The notes below the pieces were generated by a model. It searched no databases. It saw nothing but the letters and a program-made list of their open reading frames with translations, and had not been told where the DNA came from. This document shows positions 16,379 to 27,570 of a stretch of DNA of 64,000 nt, one piece after another. Numbering within the stretch: position 1 is the stretch's first letter; each line of letters starts with the position of its first letter. Source of the DNA: Paracoccus mutanolyticus (GTDB lineage: Bacteria; Pseudomonadota; Alphaproteobacteria; Rhodobacterales; Rhodobacteraceae). The stretch spans positions 2,190,501 through 2,254,500 of the forward strand of contig NZ_CP030239.1 in assembly GCF_003285265.1 (NCBI RefSeq), written 5' to 3'. The position numbers and the translations under genes are program-made.

Positions 16379-18450
16379 TCAGCTTTCGGACAGGACAAAG
16401 ACCACCACGCTTTCCGGGGGAATGGTTTCGATGCGGGTTGCGGCGCGGTCCAGCACGCCGTCCTGGCTGGTGTCGAACTGGCGCCGCCAGGCGCCGCGGG
16501 TGGCCGTGGCGGGCAGGTGCACGCGGGTTTCGGGGCCGGCGTTCAGGACCAGAAACACGGCGCCGCGCAGCGCGGCATAGGCGGGCGTCCCCGAGGCCAT
16601 GCGCATCTCGGCCGCGACCAGGCGCAGTTGGGGGTCGGTCCAGTCGCGCTCCTGCATGGCCTGGCCGTCGGCGCGGCGCCAGAACAGGTCGGGGATGCCG
16701 TCCTGTTCGCGCGGCTGGCTGTGCAGGAAGCGTTTCTGCCGCAGGATCGGATGGGCCTTGCGAAAGACGATCAGCCGGCGACAGAAATCCGGGAACCCGG
16801 CGTCTGCCGCGTCCCAGTCGATCCAGCAGATGGGTTGTCCTGGCAATAGGCGTTGTTGTTGCCGCCCTGGGAATTGCCCAGCTCGTCCCCCGCAAGGATC
16901 ATCGGCGTGCCCTGGGACAGAAGCATCGTGGCCATCAGGTTGCGGCGGCGGCGCGCGCGGCGGGCCAGGATCGCCGGGTCCTCGGTCGGACCCTCGACCC
17001 CGCAATTGTCGGACAGGTTGTGGTCGTGGCCGTCCCGGTTGCCCTCAAGGTTGGCGTCATTGTGCTTGCGGCTGTAGCTGACCGTATCCATCAGCGTGAA
17101 GCCGTCATGGGCCGAGATGAAGTTGACCGAACTGGTCGCCGCCCGCCCGTCGTGATCGAAGCGCGCGGCCGAGCCCGCGATACGCTTGGCATCATGCCGA
17201 CCAGTCCTGGGTCGCCCCGCCAGAAGCCCCGCACCTGGTCGCGGAAATGGTCGTTCCATTCGGCGAAGGGGCGGGATAGGCGCCCAGCTGATAGCCCGCC
17301 GGGCCCAGGTCCCAGGGCTCGGCGATCAGCTTGATGCCGTTCAGCACCGGGTCCTGCCGGAGCGCTCGAAGAACGACCCGTCGCGTCGAACACGCCGCGC
17401 GACCGCCCGAGCGCCGAGCACAGGTCGAAGCGGAACCCGTCGACATGCATCACCTCGACCCAGTAGCGCAGGCTGTCCATGACCAGCCGCAGGGTGAAGG
17501 GACTGTCCAGGTTCAGCACATTGCCGGTGCCCGCGTCGTTGACGTAGAACCGCCGGTCGTCCTGCAGGCGGTAATAGGCGGCGTTGTCGAGACCGCGAAA
17601 GCACAGCGTGGGGCCAAGCTCGTTCCCTTCGGCGGTGTGGTTGTAGACCACGTCCAGGATCACCTCGATCCCGGCGCGGTGAAAGCGCGAGACCATCTGC
17701 TGGAACTCGGCGATGTCGCCGTCGCGCAGATAGCGCGGCTCGGGCGCGAAAAAGCCATAGGACATATAGCCCCAATAGTTGCGCAGCCGCCGTTCGACCA
17801 GGAAAGCGTCGTCGGCAAAGGCGTGGACGGGCAACAGCTCGATCGCGGTGATGCCCAGCCGGTTCAGGTGATCCAGGATCGGGTCCGAGGCGAGCGCCAG
17901 AAAGGTGCCGGCGTCGGGGATGTCGCTGCGGGCGGCGGTCATGCCCTTGACATGCGCCTCATAGATCACGGTGTCGATCATCGGGTGGCGCAGGGGCGCG
18001 TCCGCACCCCAGGAAAACGCTGGATCGACCACCACCGAACGCGGCACGAACGGCGCGCTGTCGCGCGGATCGAAGCTGAGATCGGCGGCCGGGTCGCGGG
18101 CGCGATAGCCCAGCAGCGCGTCGTGCTGGACCGGGCTGCCCGTCAGGCGCTTGGCATAGGGGTCGATCAGCAGCTTGTTGGGGTTGAAGCGGTGCCCCTG
18201 CGCGGGCACATAGGGCCCATCCACGCGATAGCCGTATTTCTGCCCCGGACGCAGCCCGGGGATATAGCCGTGCCAGACATGGCCGTCGCGTTCGGGCAGG
18301 TCCAGCCGGGTTCCCTGCCGGCGCGTCGAACAGGCACAGCTGGACGCGGCTGCCATGCTGGGAAAACAGCGCGAAATTGACCCCCGCGCCATCGAAGCTG
18401 GCGCCAAGCGGCGCCGGATGGCCTGCGGTGATGGTGGGGCTGCGGTTCAT
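16379..18450 (-). pseudogene. glgX: Glycogen debranching enzyme GlgX, several frameshifts
   Basis: GH13 isoamylase-type enzyme that removes limit-dextrin branches. Starts [16 protein letters not shown] at 18450 with a CBM48 domain, then the GH13 barrel: DVVYNHTAEGN (region I), [12 protein letters not shown] with the nucleophile Asp (II), KLIAEPWD with the acid/base Glu (III) and FISAHDGF (IV). The C-terminus LPATATRGAW...FVLSES is intact. The frame changes about five times, near 18325, 17385, 17275, 17200 and 16830, the highest density in the window. All conserved regions are present when the frames are joined, so sequencing error is likely. The start overlaps the glgA stop by 4 bases. Confidence 0.88.
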
Positions 18451-19877
18451 TCGGGGGCGATCAGCCTGTCGTAAAGCCGGGCGTAGGCCGCGGCCGACTG
18501 GTCCCAGCCGACGGGTTGCGCCATGGCGTTGCGCTGAATCCGGGACCACACCCTGGGCTGGCTGTAAAGCCTGCACAGGTTGGCCAGCGCATTGCGCAGC
18601 GCCTCTGCCGTCACCGGGGCAAATTGCAGCCCGGTTGCCACGCCGCGCGCCAGGGCGGCGGGCGAGGCGTTGATGACCGTGTCGGCCAGCCCCCCGGTCA
18701 GCGCGACCAGCGGCACGGTGCCATAGCGCAGCCCGTAAAGCTGGGTCAGGCCGCAGGGTTCGAACCGCGAGGGGACCAGGATCGCGTCGGCGCCCGCCAT
18801 CATCCGGTGCGACAGCGCCTCGTCATAGCCGATGCGGACGGCGACGTTGGGCTGCTGCCAGGCCAGGTCGCGGAACGCATCCTCGAGCCAGCGCTCGCCC
18901 GAGCCCAGCAGCGCCAGCTGCCCGCCCCGTTCCAGAAGCACCGGCAACGCGTCGAGCACGAGGTCCAGCCCCTTCTGATGCGTCATGCGCGAGACGATGA
19001 TGCACAGCGGGCCTTCGGCCGGGGGCAGGTCCAGTTCGTCCCGCAGCGCGGCCTTGTTCGCGCGCTTGCCCTGGGGCTGCGCATAGGGCTGGATCAGCGG
19101 GTCGGCGGCCGGATCCCAGGCCTGGGCGTCGATGCCGTTCAGGATGCCCGTCAGGCTGCCCCGGCGGGCGCGCATCATCCCGTCCATGCCCATGCCGAAT
19201 TCGGGCGTCATCAGCTCCTCGGCGTAGCGCGGCGAGACGGTGGTCAGCACGTCCGCGCCGACAAGCCCCGCCTTGAGCGCCGAGACCTGGCCCCAGAACT
19301 CGTATCCGCCCGGGTGAAAGCGCCAGGGGTCCAGCCGCAGCGACGGGATGCGCTCGGGGCCGGTCGCGCCGTGAAAGGCGATGTTGTGGATGGTCAGCAC
19401 GCTGCGCACGTCCCGCGTGCCCATGTAGGACAGGTATTCGGTCATGAACCCGGCCTGCCAGTCGTGCCCGTGCAGGACCTGGGGCCGCCAGTCCCCGGCC
19501 CCATGGGTCGCCACATGGGCCGCGACCCAGGACAGCGCGGCGAAGCGTTCGGGATTGTCGGGCCAGTCCTGGCCGCTGGGCGCCAGATAGGGCCCGCCGG
19601 CCCGGTCGTAAAGGTGCGGCGCCTCGATCGCCAGCAGGTCGAGGCCCGCCGCCGTACCCGCCAGCAACCGTCCCGGTTCCCCGAACAGGTCGTCGAAATC
19701 GGCCACCGGCTCGGCCCCGGACAGGGCGGTCATCACCGCCGGATATCCGGGCAGCAGCGTGCGCATCCGCACGCCTTCGGCCGCCAGCGCCGCGGGCAGG
19801 GCGCCTGCCACATCGGCAAGCCCCCCCGTCTTGATCAGGGGTGCGCATTCCGAGGCGACCGAAAGAACCTGCGTCAT
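18447..19877 (-). CDS. glgA: Glycogen synthase GlgA
   Basis: GT5 ADP-glucose-dependent glycogen synthase, 476 residues, intact. The N-terminal ADP-glucose site [13 protein letters not shown] is present, as are EVPALKAG-like helices and the C-terminal [21 protein letters not shown] motif with the catalytic Glu. It forms the elongation step between glgC and glgB of the same operon and is translationally coupled to glgX (4-base overlap). Confidence 0.96.
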   Translation of the reverse strand: MTQVLSVASECAPLIKTGGLADVAGALPAALAAEGVRMRTLLPGYPAVMTALSGAEPVADFDDLFGEPGRLLAGTAAGLDLLAIEAPHLYDRAGGPYLAPSGQDWPDNPERFAALSWVAAHVATHGAGDWRPQVLHGHDWQAGFMTEYLSYMGTRDVRSVLTIHNIAFHGATGPERIPSLRLDPWRFHPGGYEFWGQVSALKAGLVGADVLTTVSPRYAEELMTPEFGMGMDGMMRARRGSLTGILNGIDAQAWDPAADPLIQPYAQPQGKRANKAALRDELDLPPAEGPLCIIVSRMTHQKGLDLVLDALPVLLERGGQLALLGSGERWLEDAFRDLAWQQPNVAVRIGYDEALSHRMMAGADAILVPSRFEPCGLTQLYGLRYGTVPLVALTGGLADTVINASPAALARGVATGLQFAPVTAEALRNALANLCRLYSQPRVWSRIQRNAMAQPVGWDQSAAAYARLYDRLIAPE

Positions 19878-19965
19878 GAGAAACCCCTTTGTTGAAACAG
19901 CGACCCGACGCGTCAGAGCAAAGCGCAGAAAGATGAATTCACGGTAAACGGCGATGCGCCGCCGG

Positions 19966-21225
19966 TTACAACTCTGCGGCGCGCCGGTCCAGCATGTCCT
20001 GGGTGATCAGCACGATGCCGCGTTCCGTGACGCGGAACCACTTGGCGTCTTCGGCCGGGTCCTCGCCCACGACCAGGCCTTCGGGAATGACGACGCCGCG
20101 GTCGATCACCACGTTGCGCAGGTGCGCGCTGCGGTGGACCGTCACATAGGGCAGCACCACCGCGTGATCCAGCACCGCATAGCTGTTGGTGTGGACCTGC
20201 GTGAACAACAGCGAATTGCGGATCTCGGTCCCCGAGACGATGCAGCCCCCCGACACCATGGACGAGATCGCCACCCCGCGCCGGCCCTTTTCGTCATGGA
20301 TGAACTTGGCGGGGGGCGTCATCACCGCATTGGTCCAGATCGGCCAGTCGTGGTCCCACAGGTTCAGGTCGGGGGTAAAGTCGGTCAGGTCGATGTTGGC
20401 CTGCCAGAAGGCGTCGACCGTGCCCACGTCCTTCCAATAGGCGGGGCCGCCCTCGGCGCGCACGCAGGAGATGTCGAAGCGGTGCGCCATCGCCTTGCCG
20501 TTCCTGACGATGTCCGGGATCAGGTCGTTGCCGAAATCGTGGCTGGAGTTCGGGTCCTGGGCGTCCTGTAGCAACAGGTCGCGCAGATACGCCCAGTTGA
20601 AGACATAGATCCCCATCGAGGCCAGCGCATGGTCGGGATCGCCCGGCATGGCGGGCGGATCGGCCGGCTTTTCCAGGAACGAGGTGATGCGCCCGGTATC
20701 GTCCACGGCCATCACGCCAAAGGCCGTCGCCTCGAGCCGGGGGACAGTCAGGCAGCCGACGGTCACGTCCGCGCCGCTTTCGACATGCTCGCGCAGCATG
20801 ATTTCGTAATCCATCTTGTAGATGTGATCGCCCGCCAGGATGACGATGTAATCCACGTCATAGCTGTCGACGATGTCGATGTTCTGGGTCACGGCGTCGG
20901 CGGTGCCGCGATACCAGTGTTCCTCGGACATGCGCTGACTGGCGGGCAGGATGTCCAGAAATTCGTTGCGTTCCGGGCGAAAGAAGTTCCAGCCCCGCTG
21001 GACGTGCCGGATCAGGCTGTGGGCCTTGTATTGCGTGGCGACCGCGATCTTGCGGATGCCCGAGTTCATCGCGTTCGACAGCGCGAAGTCGATGATCCGC
21101 GTCTTGCCGCCGAAATAGACGGCAGGCTTGACCCGCCGATCGGTCAGTTCGCGCAGGCGCGAGCCGCGCCCCCCGGCCAGCACGAAGGCCATGGCCCTGC
21201 GCGTCAGGCGTCGTTGTTCCACCAT
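19966..21225 (-). CDS. glgC: Glucose-1-phosphate adenylyltransferase GlgC
   Basis: Makes ADP-glucose from glucose-1-phosphate and ATP, the committed and usually allosterically controlled step of glycogen synthesis. The 419 residues start with an Arg-rich stretch, then the nucleotide-binding [19 protein letters not shown]. They also have the [19 protein letters not shown] segment, the glucose-1-phosphate site and a C-terminal beta-helix domain ([18 protein letters not shown]). Full length, intact. Lies between glgB (26 bases upstream) and glgA (88 bases downstream). Confidence 0.97.
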   Translation of the reverse strand: MVEQRRLTRRAMAFVLAGGRGSRLRELTDRRVKPAVYFGGKTRIIDFALSNAMNSGIRKIAVATQYKAHSLIRHVQRGWNFFRPERNEFLDILPASQRMSEEHWYRGTADAVTQNIDIVDSYDVDYIVILAGDHIYKMDYEIMLREHVESGADVTVGCLTVPRLEATAFGVMAVDDTGRITSFLEKPADPPAMPGDPDHALASMGIYVFNWAYLRDLLLQDAQDPNSSHDFGNDLIPDIVRNGKAMAHRFDISCVRAEGGPAYWKDVGTVDAFWQANIDLTDFTPDLNLWDHDWPIWTNAVMTPPAKFIHDEKGRRGVAISSMVSGGCIVSGTEIRNSLLFTQVHTNSYAVLDHAVVLPYVTVHRSAHLRNVVIDRGVVIPEGLVVGEDPAEDAKWFRVTERGIVLITQDMLDRRAAEL

Positions 21226-21250
21226 TGAAAGACCCTCCCTTGAACCCGGA

Positions 21251-23422
21251 TCACCCTGTTTCCCCGGCCACCAGCACCACGACCGACAGCGGCGGCAGGG
21301 TCAGCGCGGCCGAGGCGGGCTGCCCGTCGAGCGGTCCGCCCTTTGCCTCGACACCGCCCAGGTTGCCCTGGCCGCTGCCGCCGTAAACGCTGGCGTCGGT
21401 GTTGATGGCCTCGCGCCAATGACCCGTGCGGGGCAGGCCGATGCGAAAGCCGTGGCGCGGCACCGGGGTCATGTTGCAGATGACCGCGGCCGGGGCATCG
21501 CCCGTGTCCCCCAGGCGCAGCCAGGCCAGGATCGACTGGTCGGGATCGTTCCGAAGCCAGGCAAAGCCCTCGGGGTCGGCGTCCCCGACGTGCAGCGCGG
21601 GCGTTTCGCGGTAAAGCCGGTTCAGGTCGCGCACCAGGTCGCTGAGGCCACGGTTCAGCGGCTTTTCGGCCGCCTGCCAGTTCAGCTCGCCATTGTGGTT
21701 CCATTCCTCGGGCTGGCCGAATTCGCAGCCCATGAAGATGAGCTTCTTGCCGGGATGGCACCACATGAAACCGTAATAGGCGCGCAGGTTCGCGAATTGC
21801 TGCCAGGCGTCGCCGGGCATCTTGCGCAGCATGCTGCCCTTGCCGTGGACCACCTCGTCATGGCTGATCGGCAGGATGAAATTCTCTGAAAACGCATAGA
21901 CCATGCCGAAGGTCATCAGGTCGTGGTGGTATTTGCGGTAAATGGGCTCGCGCGCCATGTAGCGCAGCGTGTCGTTCATCCAGCCCATGTTCCACTTGTA
22001 GCCAAAGCCCAGGCCTCCGGTATCGACGGGGGCCGAGACCTTGGGAAAGCTGGTGCTTTCCTCGGCCACGGTCATGATGCCGGGCACCTCGCCATAGGTG
22101 GCGACGTTCATCTGCTGCAGAAAGGCGATCGCCTCGTAGTTCTCGCGGCCGCCGTCCTTGTTGGGCACCCATTCGCCGGCCCGGCGCGAATAGTCGCGAT
22201 ACAGCATCGACGCCACCGCATCCACCCGCAGTCCGTCGATGTGGTATTCCTTGAACCAGTACAGCGCATTGGCGATCAGGAAGTTCTGCACCTCGGTCCG
22301 GCCGTAGTTGTAGATCAAGGTGTTCCAGTCCTGGTGGAAGCCCTCGCGCGGGTCGGCATGTTCGTAAAGCGCGGTGCCGTCGAACCGCGCGAGCCCATGC
22401 GCGTCGGTCGGGAAATGCCCCGGCACCCAGTCCAGGATCACCCCCAGGCCCGCCCGGTGCGCCGCATCGACCAGGTCGCGGAATTCATGCGGGGGACCGA
22501 AGCGGATGGTGGGCGCGTAAAGCCCGACCGGCTGGTAGCCCCAGGACCCATCAAAGGGAAACTCGCTGACCGGCATCAGCTCGATATGGGTGAATCCCAG
22601 GTCGCGGACATAGGGGATCAGGTCGCGGGCCAGTTCCTTGTAGGACAGGAAGCGCCCGTCCTGGTCCAGCCGCCGCCGCCAGCTGCCCAGGTGCACCTCG
22701 TAGATGGACACCGGGGCGCGGCGGTCCTGCGCGGCGGCACGGCGCTCGATCCAGTCGCCGTCATGCCAGCCGTAACCGCGGATGTCGCGCACCACGCTGG
22801 CCTTTTGCGGCGGGTGCTGGCTGCCGAACCCGACCGGATCGGCCTTGAGGATCACGTCGCCCTGCGCATCCAGGATCTCGTATTTGTAAAGCGCGCCCTC
22901 GGCCAGGTCGGGCAGAAAGATCTCCCACACGCCACTGCCGCCCAGACGGCGCATCGGATGCATGCGCCCGTCCCAGCGGTTGAAGTCCCCCACGACCGAA
23001 ACGCGCCGGGCATTCGGCGCCCAGACAGCGAAATGCGTTCCCGGAACGCCCTGATGGGTCGTCACATGCGCCCCCAAGGCGTCCCACAGGCGGCGGTGCG
23101 TGCCTTCGCCGATCAGGTGCAGGTCGATGTCGCCCAGGACCGGGCCGAATCGATAGGGGTCCTGGAACTGCCATTCGCGTCCGCTGCCTGCCCGTGCCTT
23201 CAGCACATAGTCCCCGGGCGGGATCGGGCCGCCGAACAGGTCGCCGCCCAGCCGGGGCAGGGGCGTCTCGGCCCCGTCCGTCACGGCCCAGAGGGCCGCC
23301 AGGTCGGGGTGGAACACCGTCAGCCACCGGCTGTCGCCACGATCATGGGGGCCCAGGATCTGGAAGGGTCGGTCGCAGCACCCCGATTGCAGTGCGGCCC
23401 GGTCGCTGTCCTTCAGTTGCAA
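21251..23422 (-). CDS. glgB: 1,4-alpha-glucan branching enzyme GlgB
   Basis: GH13 branching enzyme introducing alpha-1,6 branches. The 723 residues comprise an N-terminal CBM48-type part ([21 protein letters not shown]) and the catalytic barrel. Catalytic regions seen: LDWVPGHF (I), [11 protein letters not shown] with the nucleophile Asp (II), TVAEEST with the Glu (III) and [11 protein letters not shown] (IV). Intact and of family length. First gene of the operon, divergent from the GH13 glucosidase; the 140 bases between them must hold both promoters. Confidence 0.97.
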   Translation of the reverse strand: MQLKDSDRAALQSGCCDRPFQILGPHDRGDSRWLTVFHPDLAALWAVTDGAETPLPRLGGDLFGGPIPPGDYVLKARAGSGREWQFQDPYRFGPVLGDIDLHLIGEGTHRRLWDALGAHVTTHQGVPGTHFAVWAPNARRVSVVGDFNRWDGRMHPMRRLGGSGVWEIFLPDLAEGALYKYEILDAQGDVILKADPVGFGSQHPPQKASVVRDIRGYGWHDGDWIERRAAAQDRRAPVSIYEVHLGSWRRRLDQDGRFLSYKELARDLIPYVRDLGFTHIELMPVSEFPFDGSWGYQPVGLYAPTIRFGPPHEFRDLVDAAHRAGLGVILDWVPGHFPTDAHGLARFDGTALYEHADPREGFHQDWNTLIYNYGRTEVQNFLIANALYWFKEYHIDGLRVDAVASMLYRDYSRRAGEWVPNKDGGRENYEAIAFLQQMNVATYGEVPGIMTVAEESTSFPKVSAPVDTGGLGFGYKWNMGWMNDTLRYMAREPIYRKYHHDLMTFGMVYAFSENFILPISHDEVVHGKGSMLRKMPGDAWQQFANLRAYYGFMWCHPGKKLIFMGCEFGQPEEWNHNGELNWQAAEKPLNRGLSDLVRDLNRLYRETPALHVGDADPEGFAWLRNDPDQSILAWLRLGDTGDAPAAVICNMTPVPRHGFRIGLPRTGHWREAINTDASVYGGSGQGNLGGVEAKGGPLDGQPASAALTLPPLSVVVLVAGETG

Positions 23423-23562
23423 GGCGGGGCTCCTCGTGCCGTTTCCATCACTCTAGCGCAGGTGCAGTTTCAGACAATCTCCGGTGCAACGTTTTACCGG
23501 CCTTTGCGGTTCAGGATCGGGCGTGGTTCAGTGAACCCGAATCCGGCGCAAAGGGGATCGGC

Positions 23563-25163
23563 ATGCAGGAGTGGTGGCGCGACGCGGTGATCTATCAGAT
23601 CTATCCGCGAAGCTTTCAGGACAGCAACGGCGACGGTATCGGGGACCTGCCCGGCATCACGCAACGGCTGGATCATGTGGCCGGGCTGGGGGCGGATGCG
23701 ATCTGGCTGTCGCCGATCTTCACCTCGCCGATGAAGGACATGGGCTATGACGTGTCGGACTATACCGACATCGACCCGCTGTTCGGCACCCTGGCCGATT
23801 TCGACGCGCTGGTCGCGCGGGCCCACGAACTGGGGCTGAAGGTCATCATCGACCAGGTCATCAGCCACTCCAGCGACAAGCACCCGTGGTTCGTCGAAAG
23901 CCGGCGCGACCGCACCAACCCGCGCGCCGACTGGTATGTCTGGGCCGATCCCAAGCCCGACGGCACGCCGCCGAACAACTGGCCGTCGGTCTTCGGCGGC
24001 CCGGCCTGGGAATGGGAGCCGCGGCGGCGCCAGTATTACCTGCACAACTTCCTGATCGAGCAGCCCGACCTGAACCTGTGGAACCCCGAGGTGCAGGACG
24101 CGCTGCTGGCCGCCATGCGCTTCTGGCTGGAGCGCGGGGTGGACGGGTTCCGGCTGGATACGGTGAACTATTACTTCCACGACCGCCACCTGCGCGACAA
24201 TCCCTTCAACCCCGACCATACGGCGCCGGACACCTATGGCTTCCAGATCCCGCTGTTTTCCAAGAACCAGCCGGAAAACCTGGCGTTCCTGCGGCGGCTG
24301 CGGGCCCAGACGGACGAATTCGACGGCCGCATGATGGTGGGCGAGGTCGGCGACGGCGGGCAGTCCGCGATCAACATCATGGCCGCCTATACCGAAGGCG
24401 CCGACCGGCTGCACATGTGCTATTCCTTCGAGATGCTCAGCCCCGACTTCACCGCCGGCCATTTCCGCAAGGTGATCGAGGGCGTGCGCGAAGGCGCGCC
24501 GCACGGCCACAGTTGCTGGAGCTTTTCCAACCACGACGTGATGCGCCATGTCACCCGCTGGGCGCCCCATGCCAAAAGCCCCGAGGCGCTGGCGCGCCAG
24601 GCCATCGCCATGCTTGCGTCCTTTCCCGGCACTGTCTGCCTGATCAGGGCGAGGAACTGGGCCAGACCCAGACGGAGCTGGTCTATGAGGAACTGACCGA
24701 CCCGCCTGCGCTGCGCTTCTGGCCCGAGATCAAGGGCCGCGACGGCTGCCGCACTCCCATGGTCTGGGAGGCGGCCGCCGCGAACGCCGGCTTTTCGTCG
24801 GGCGCGCCCTGGTTGCCCGTCAAGCCCGAGCAGGCCGCCCGGGCGCTGGACGCCCAAGGCAACGACGGCGTGCTGGCCGCCTATCGCGCGACGCTGGCCT
24901 TCCGCAAGGGACAGCCCGCGCTGCGCTGGGGGGATGTGGCGTTCCTGGACCTGCCCGAGCCCATCCTGGCCTTTCGCCGGATGCTCGACGGGTCCGAGAT
25001 CACCTGCGTCTTCAACCTGTCCAAGGAACCTGCCTCGCTGCGGGTCAAGGGCAAGCCCAGCCTGATCGGGCCGGGGTCCGGCAGGATCGCGGGCTCGGTC
25101 CTGTCGCTGCCTCCGAACGGCTTTGCCTGGCTGGCCGGCGCGGGGGTCGTGCTGTCGGCGTGA
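23563..25163 (+). pseudogene. GH13 alpha-glucosidase, one frameshift
   Basis: Retaining alpha-glucosidase or oligo-1,6-glucosidase type. Starts MQEWWRDAVIYQIYPRSF after the ribosome site AAGGGGAT. Catalytic regions: IIDQVISHSSD (I), VDGFRLDTVNYY (II, nucleophile), MMVGEVGD (III, acid/base) and FSNHDVMR (IV). The frame breaks at about 24641, where CTGATCAGG should read CTGTATCAGG. With one T restored the family motif CLYQGEELGQ appears and the rest runs on to 25163 (about 533 residues in all). No signal peptide, so it probably degrades imported or glycogen-derived oligosaccharides. Its place beside the glg operon supports that. Confidence 0.88.
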
Positions 25164-25380
25164 TGGGAGCGCCTGTTCTTGCCCCGAGGACGCAAGGCAG
25201 GGCCACACGAGGGCAAGGGCTCTCGGCAGGACGGGCGTTACCGTAAGACCTGGGGCATGGACCAAGCATTCCCCGGCGGGGGATCTGGTCGTCCCGGCGT
25301 GTGGCGGCCTTGGCGGATGACTGCGGGTGCCGGCGTCCACGAGTCCAGACGCCTGGACCTGGCGGCTGATGTGTGCTGGC

Positions 25381-25413
25381 AGGGGAGACCGTGCACGTCG
25401 CACGGCCTCCCCT
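25381..25413. terminator. Long hairpin between the glucosidase and RTX genes
   Basis: AGGGGAGACCGTGC and GCACGGCCTCCCCT pair over about 14 bases with one mismatch. On the plus strand TTTG follows. It sits between two convergent genes (ends 25163 and 25422) and is a plausible shared terminator, though the T-run is short. Confidence 0.5.
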
Positions 25414-25421
25414 TTGCTGGC

Positions 25422-26561
25422 TCAGAAGTCGAAGACGTGCGACAGCAGGATGGTATCGCCGCCGCCAAAGTTCAGCAGCGTGCCCTGGCCGTTTTCAGAG
25501 ACGGAATAGTGGCGCCCGCCCAGGTCCAGCCGGTCGATGCCGACGTCGAAGCCCAGCACCGTGTCGGCACCGTGGCCCGCGCGGAAAATCAGCGTGTCGG
25601 CATCGCCGCGCCGCGTCGCGCGGAAAGAAGTCGCCATTGGCCGAGATCAGGTCGTTGCCCCGCCCGCCGGTGATCGTGTCGCGGCCTTCGCCCCCTTCAA
25701 GGGTGTCGCGCCCCGCCGAACCGATCAGCACGTCGTTGCCCCAGCGCGTGCCGGCATGGAAACCGGCCGCGTTCAGGCCGATGTCCGCACCCGAGCCGTC
25801 GATCGTGTCCCGGCCTTCATGGGTCCAGACGGTTTCGAACGAACTGAAGCGGGCCGTTTCGGTGGTGCCGGTGAAGTCGATCGTGGCGGTGCCGTTCACG
25901 GCCGAGGTCATCTTGACCGAAACGCCCGTCCCGTCCCAGTCGTGCGCCCAAAGGTTCACCACGTCCGAGCCCGTGCCGCCGTTCAGCACGTCGTTGCCAT
26001 AGGCCAGGCCCTTGGTGCCCGAGTTGCCTTCGGCCGTGCCCTGACCCCAGCGGATGTTGTCGTTGCCGGCGCCGCCGAAGATGGTGTCGTTGCCGCGCGA
26101 CCCGTGATGAAGTCTTCGCCCGCACCGGCCCAGACGCGGTCGTTGCCTTCGCCGGGGTCGATGAAATCGCCCGCGCGCGTGCCGTTGACCTGATCGTTGC
26201 CGCCGCCGGTCCAGATCGAGAGGCCATAGCGGTCCAGCGTCGCCTGGCCGGCGCGCACGATGTCGTTGCCATTGCCCAGAACCAGACGCTCGATTCCGGT
26301 GAAGGTCAGGGTTTCGTTGCCGCGCATCACGGTCCCGTCCTCGGTCGAGGTCAGGTGGATGCGGGTCCCGGCATTGCTTTCGATGAACAGGCGGTCGCCG
26401 CCTGTCTTGGCGCCATAGACGTTGGTGTCATAGGCTTCGCCCGTGTCGCCGCCGTGGATGGTGGCCGAACCGCCGCTGTAGTGGAATTCGTCCGCCCCAC
26501 CAAGACCCCAGGTCACGAGCCGCGCGGCAATGGTGATGCTGTCATTACGTTCTGTAGGCAT
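25422..26561 (-). pseudogene. RTX calcium-binding repeat protein, two frameshifts
   Basis: Start ATG 26561 (MPTERNDSITIAARLV) behind GGAGA. The body is made of hemolysin-type nonapeptide repeats (GGXGXDX(L/I)X): TGGGNDQVNG, GGAGNDNI, NGGTGSDVV, GGEGRDTITGGRGNDLI. These fold into a Ca2+-filled beta-roll after export through a type I system. The end (GGGDTILLSHVFDF) is the hydrophobic C-terminus typical of type I secretion signals. No protease, lipase or other catalytic domain is seen in about 380 residues. Frames change near 26100 and 25620; each fits a one-base loss. No secretion genes are adjacent. Role unknown, possibly surface or biofilm protein. Confidence 0.8.
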
Positions 26562-26794
26562 GTCGTCTCCAATACACATCCCGCCTTCGCGGGTGGCATT
26601 TGTCTAAGACGAGCGGTGTTAAATTACACTTAACGGGTTCCCGGCCCAGGGAGCAAAACTGGCGTGTTTATGCTTAAAATCCCGGATTCCGGCAGGTTCT
26701 TGCGCAGCCTCAATCATAAAATACAACAAAATCCGCCGATTATCGGCAGGTTCCCGCCGGTGGCAATTTGTCTGATAACACCAAGGAAGGAAAA

Positions 26795-26871
26795 TGGTAG
26801 CGGAGGAGGGATTTGAACCCCCGACACAAGGATTATGATTCCTCTGCTCTAACCAGCTGAGCTACTCCGCC
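26795..26871 (-). tRNA. tRNA-Met (CAT)
   Basis: 77 nt with encoded CCA. Acceptor GGCGGAG pairs with CTCCGCT. Anticodon arm GAGGA-ATCATAA-TCCTT has anticodon CAT; T-arm GGGGG-TTCAAAT-CCCTC. A paired first base makes it elongator-type, not initiator. Ile2 (lysidine) cannot be fully excluded, but the GGCGGAG acceptor favours Met. Confidence 0.9.
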
Positions 26872-26951
26872 ACGGGTGCGGGGTAACTACGGCGAGGCGC
26901 GGGAGGCGTCAAGGGGGTCTGCTACGCTTTTTCACCTTTCTCAGCCGCGCA

Positions 26952-27520
26952 TCAGGTCCGGTGCTGCAATCGGCGCAGCGTCTCGGCCAGCATGTCCAGT
27001 TGCTCTTGCTGCTGTGCGATCAGGCGGGCAAGCTGATCGGTGCGAAGCTGGTCCAGCTTTTCGTGCAGCGCCATGATTTCAAGCTCGGCCTTCAGGTTCA
27101 CCTCGTAGTCATGCGCGGCGGCGCGGCGGCCTCGGCCTGCCGGTTCTGGTTGATCAGGACGAAGGGGGCCGGAAGCGCGGCCAGCATCGACAGCATCAGG
27201 TTCAGGAAGATGAACGGATAGGGGTCCAGGGCGTGCCGCCCCATCGTCAGGTTCAGCGCGCACCAGACGGCCAGAAACAGAGCAAACAGGGCGATGAAGG
27301 TCCAGGACCCGCCAAAGCTGGCCACGCGGTCGGCCATGCGGGCGCCAAGGTCGTGGTCGCCGCCGTCCTCGGCGCCGACGTCTCGACTGATCGGCCGGCG
27401 GCTGCCGAGCCGGTCCAGCACGCGCCGTTCCGTCTCGGCCAGGGTGTCGATGTCGCGGCCAAGCCAGCGCGCGGCTGCGGCGGCGCTGCGGTGCGGGTCC
27501 TGCAGACGGGTCTCCTGCAT
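26952..27520 (-). pseudogene. DUF1003 membrane protein, frameshifted
   Basis: Start ATG 27520 (MQETRLQDPHRS). A cytosolic N-terminal part (WLGRDIDTLAETERRVLDRL) is followed by the DUF1003 core with two helices: FGGSWTFIALFALFLAVWCAL and the PFIFLNLMLSMLAALPAPFVLINQNR segment. The C-terminal coiled coil (VNLKAELEIMALHEKLDQL) is in another frame after a small indel at about 27122 in a GCC/GCG run. Joined length is about 189 residues, normal for the family. Function is not known; it starts about 50 bases after the gltX stop, on the same strand. Confidence 0.82.
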
Positions 27521-27570
27521 GGTCTGGATGCAGACGGCCCCGGCGATGCGGCGCTGGCAAGGCCGTGCGG

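Noticed and set aside
13719..16895. 1058-residue GlgP with a long N-terminal extension
   Set aside because: The first 230 residues are out-of-frame reading of glgX; GlgP starts at MMTSDPTP (16187).
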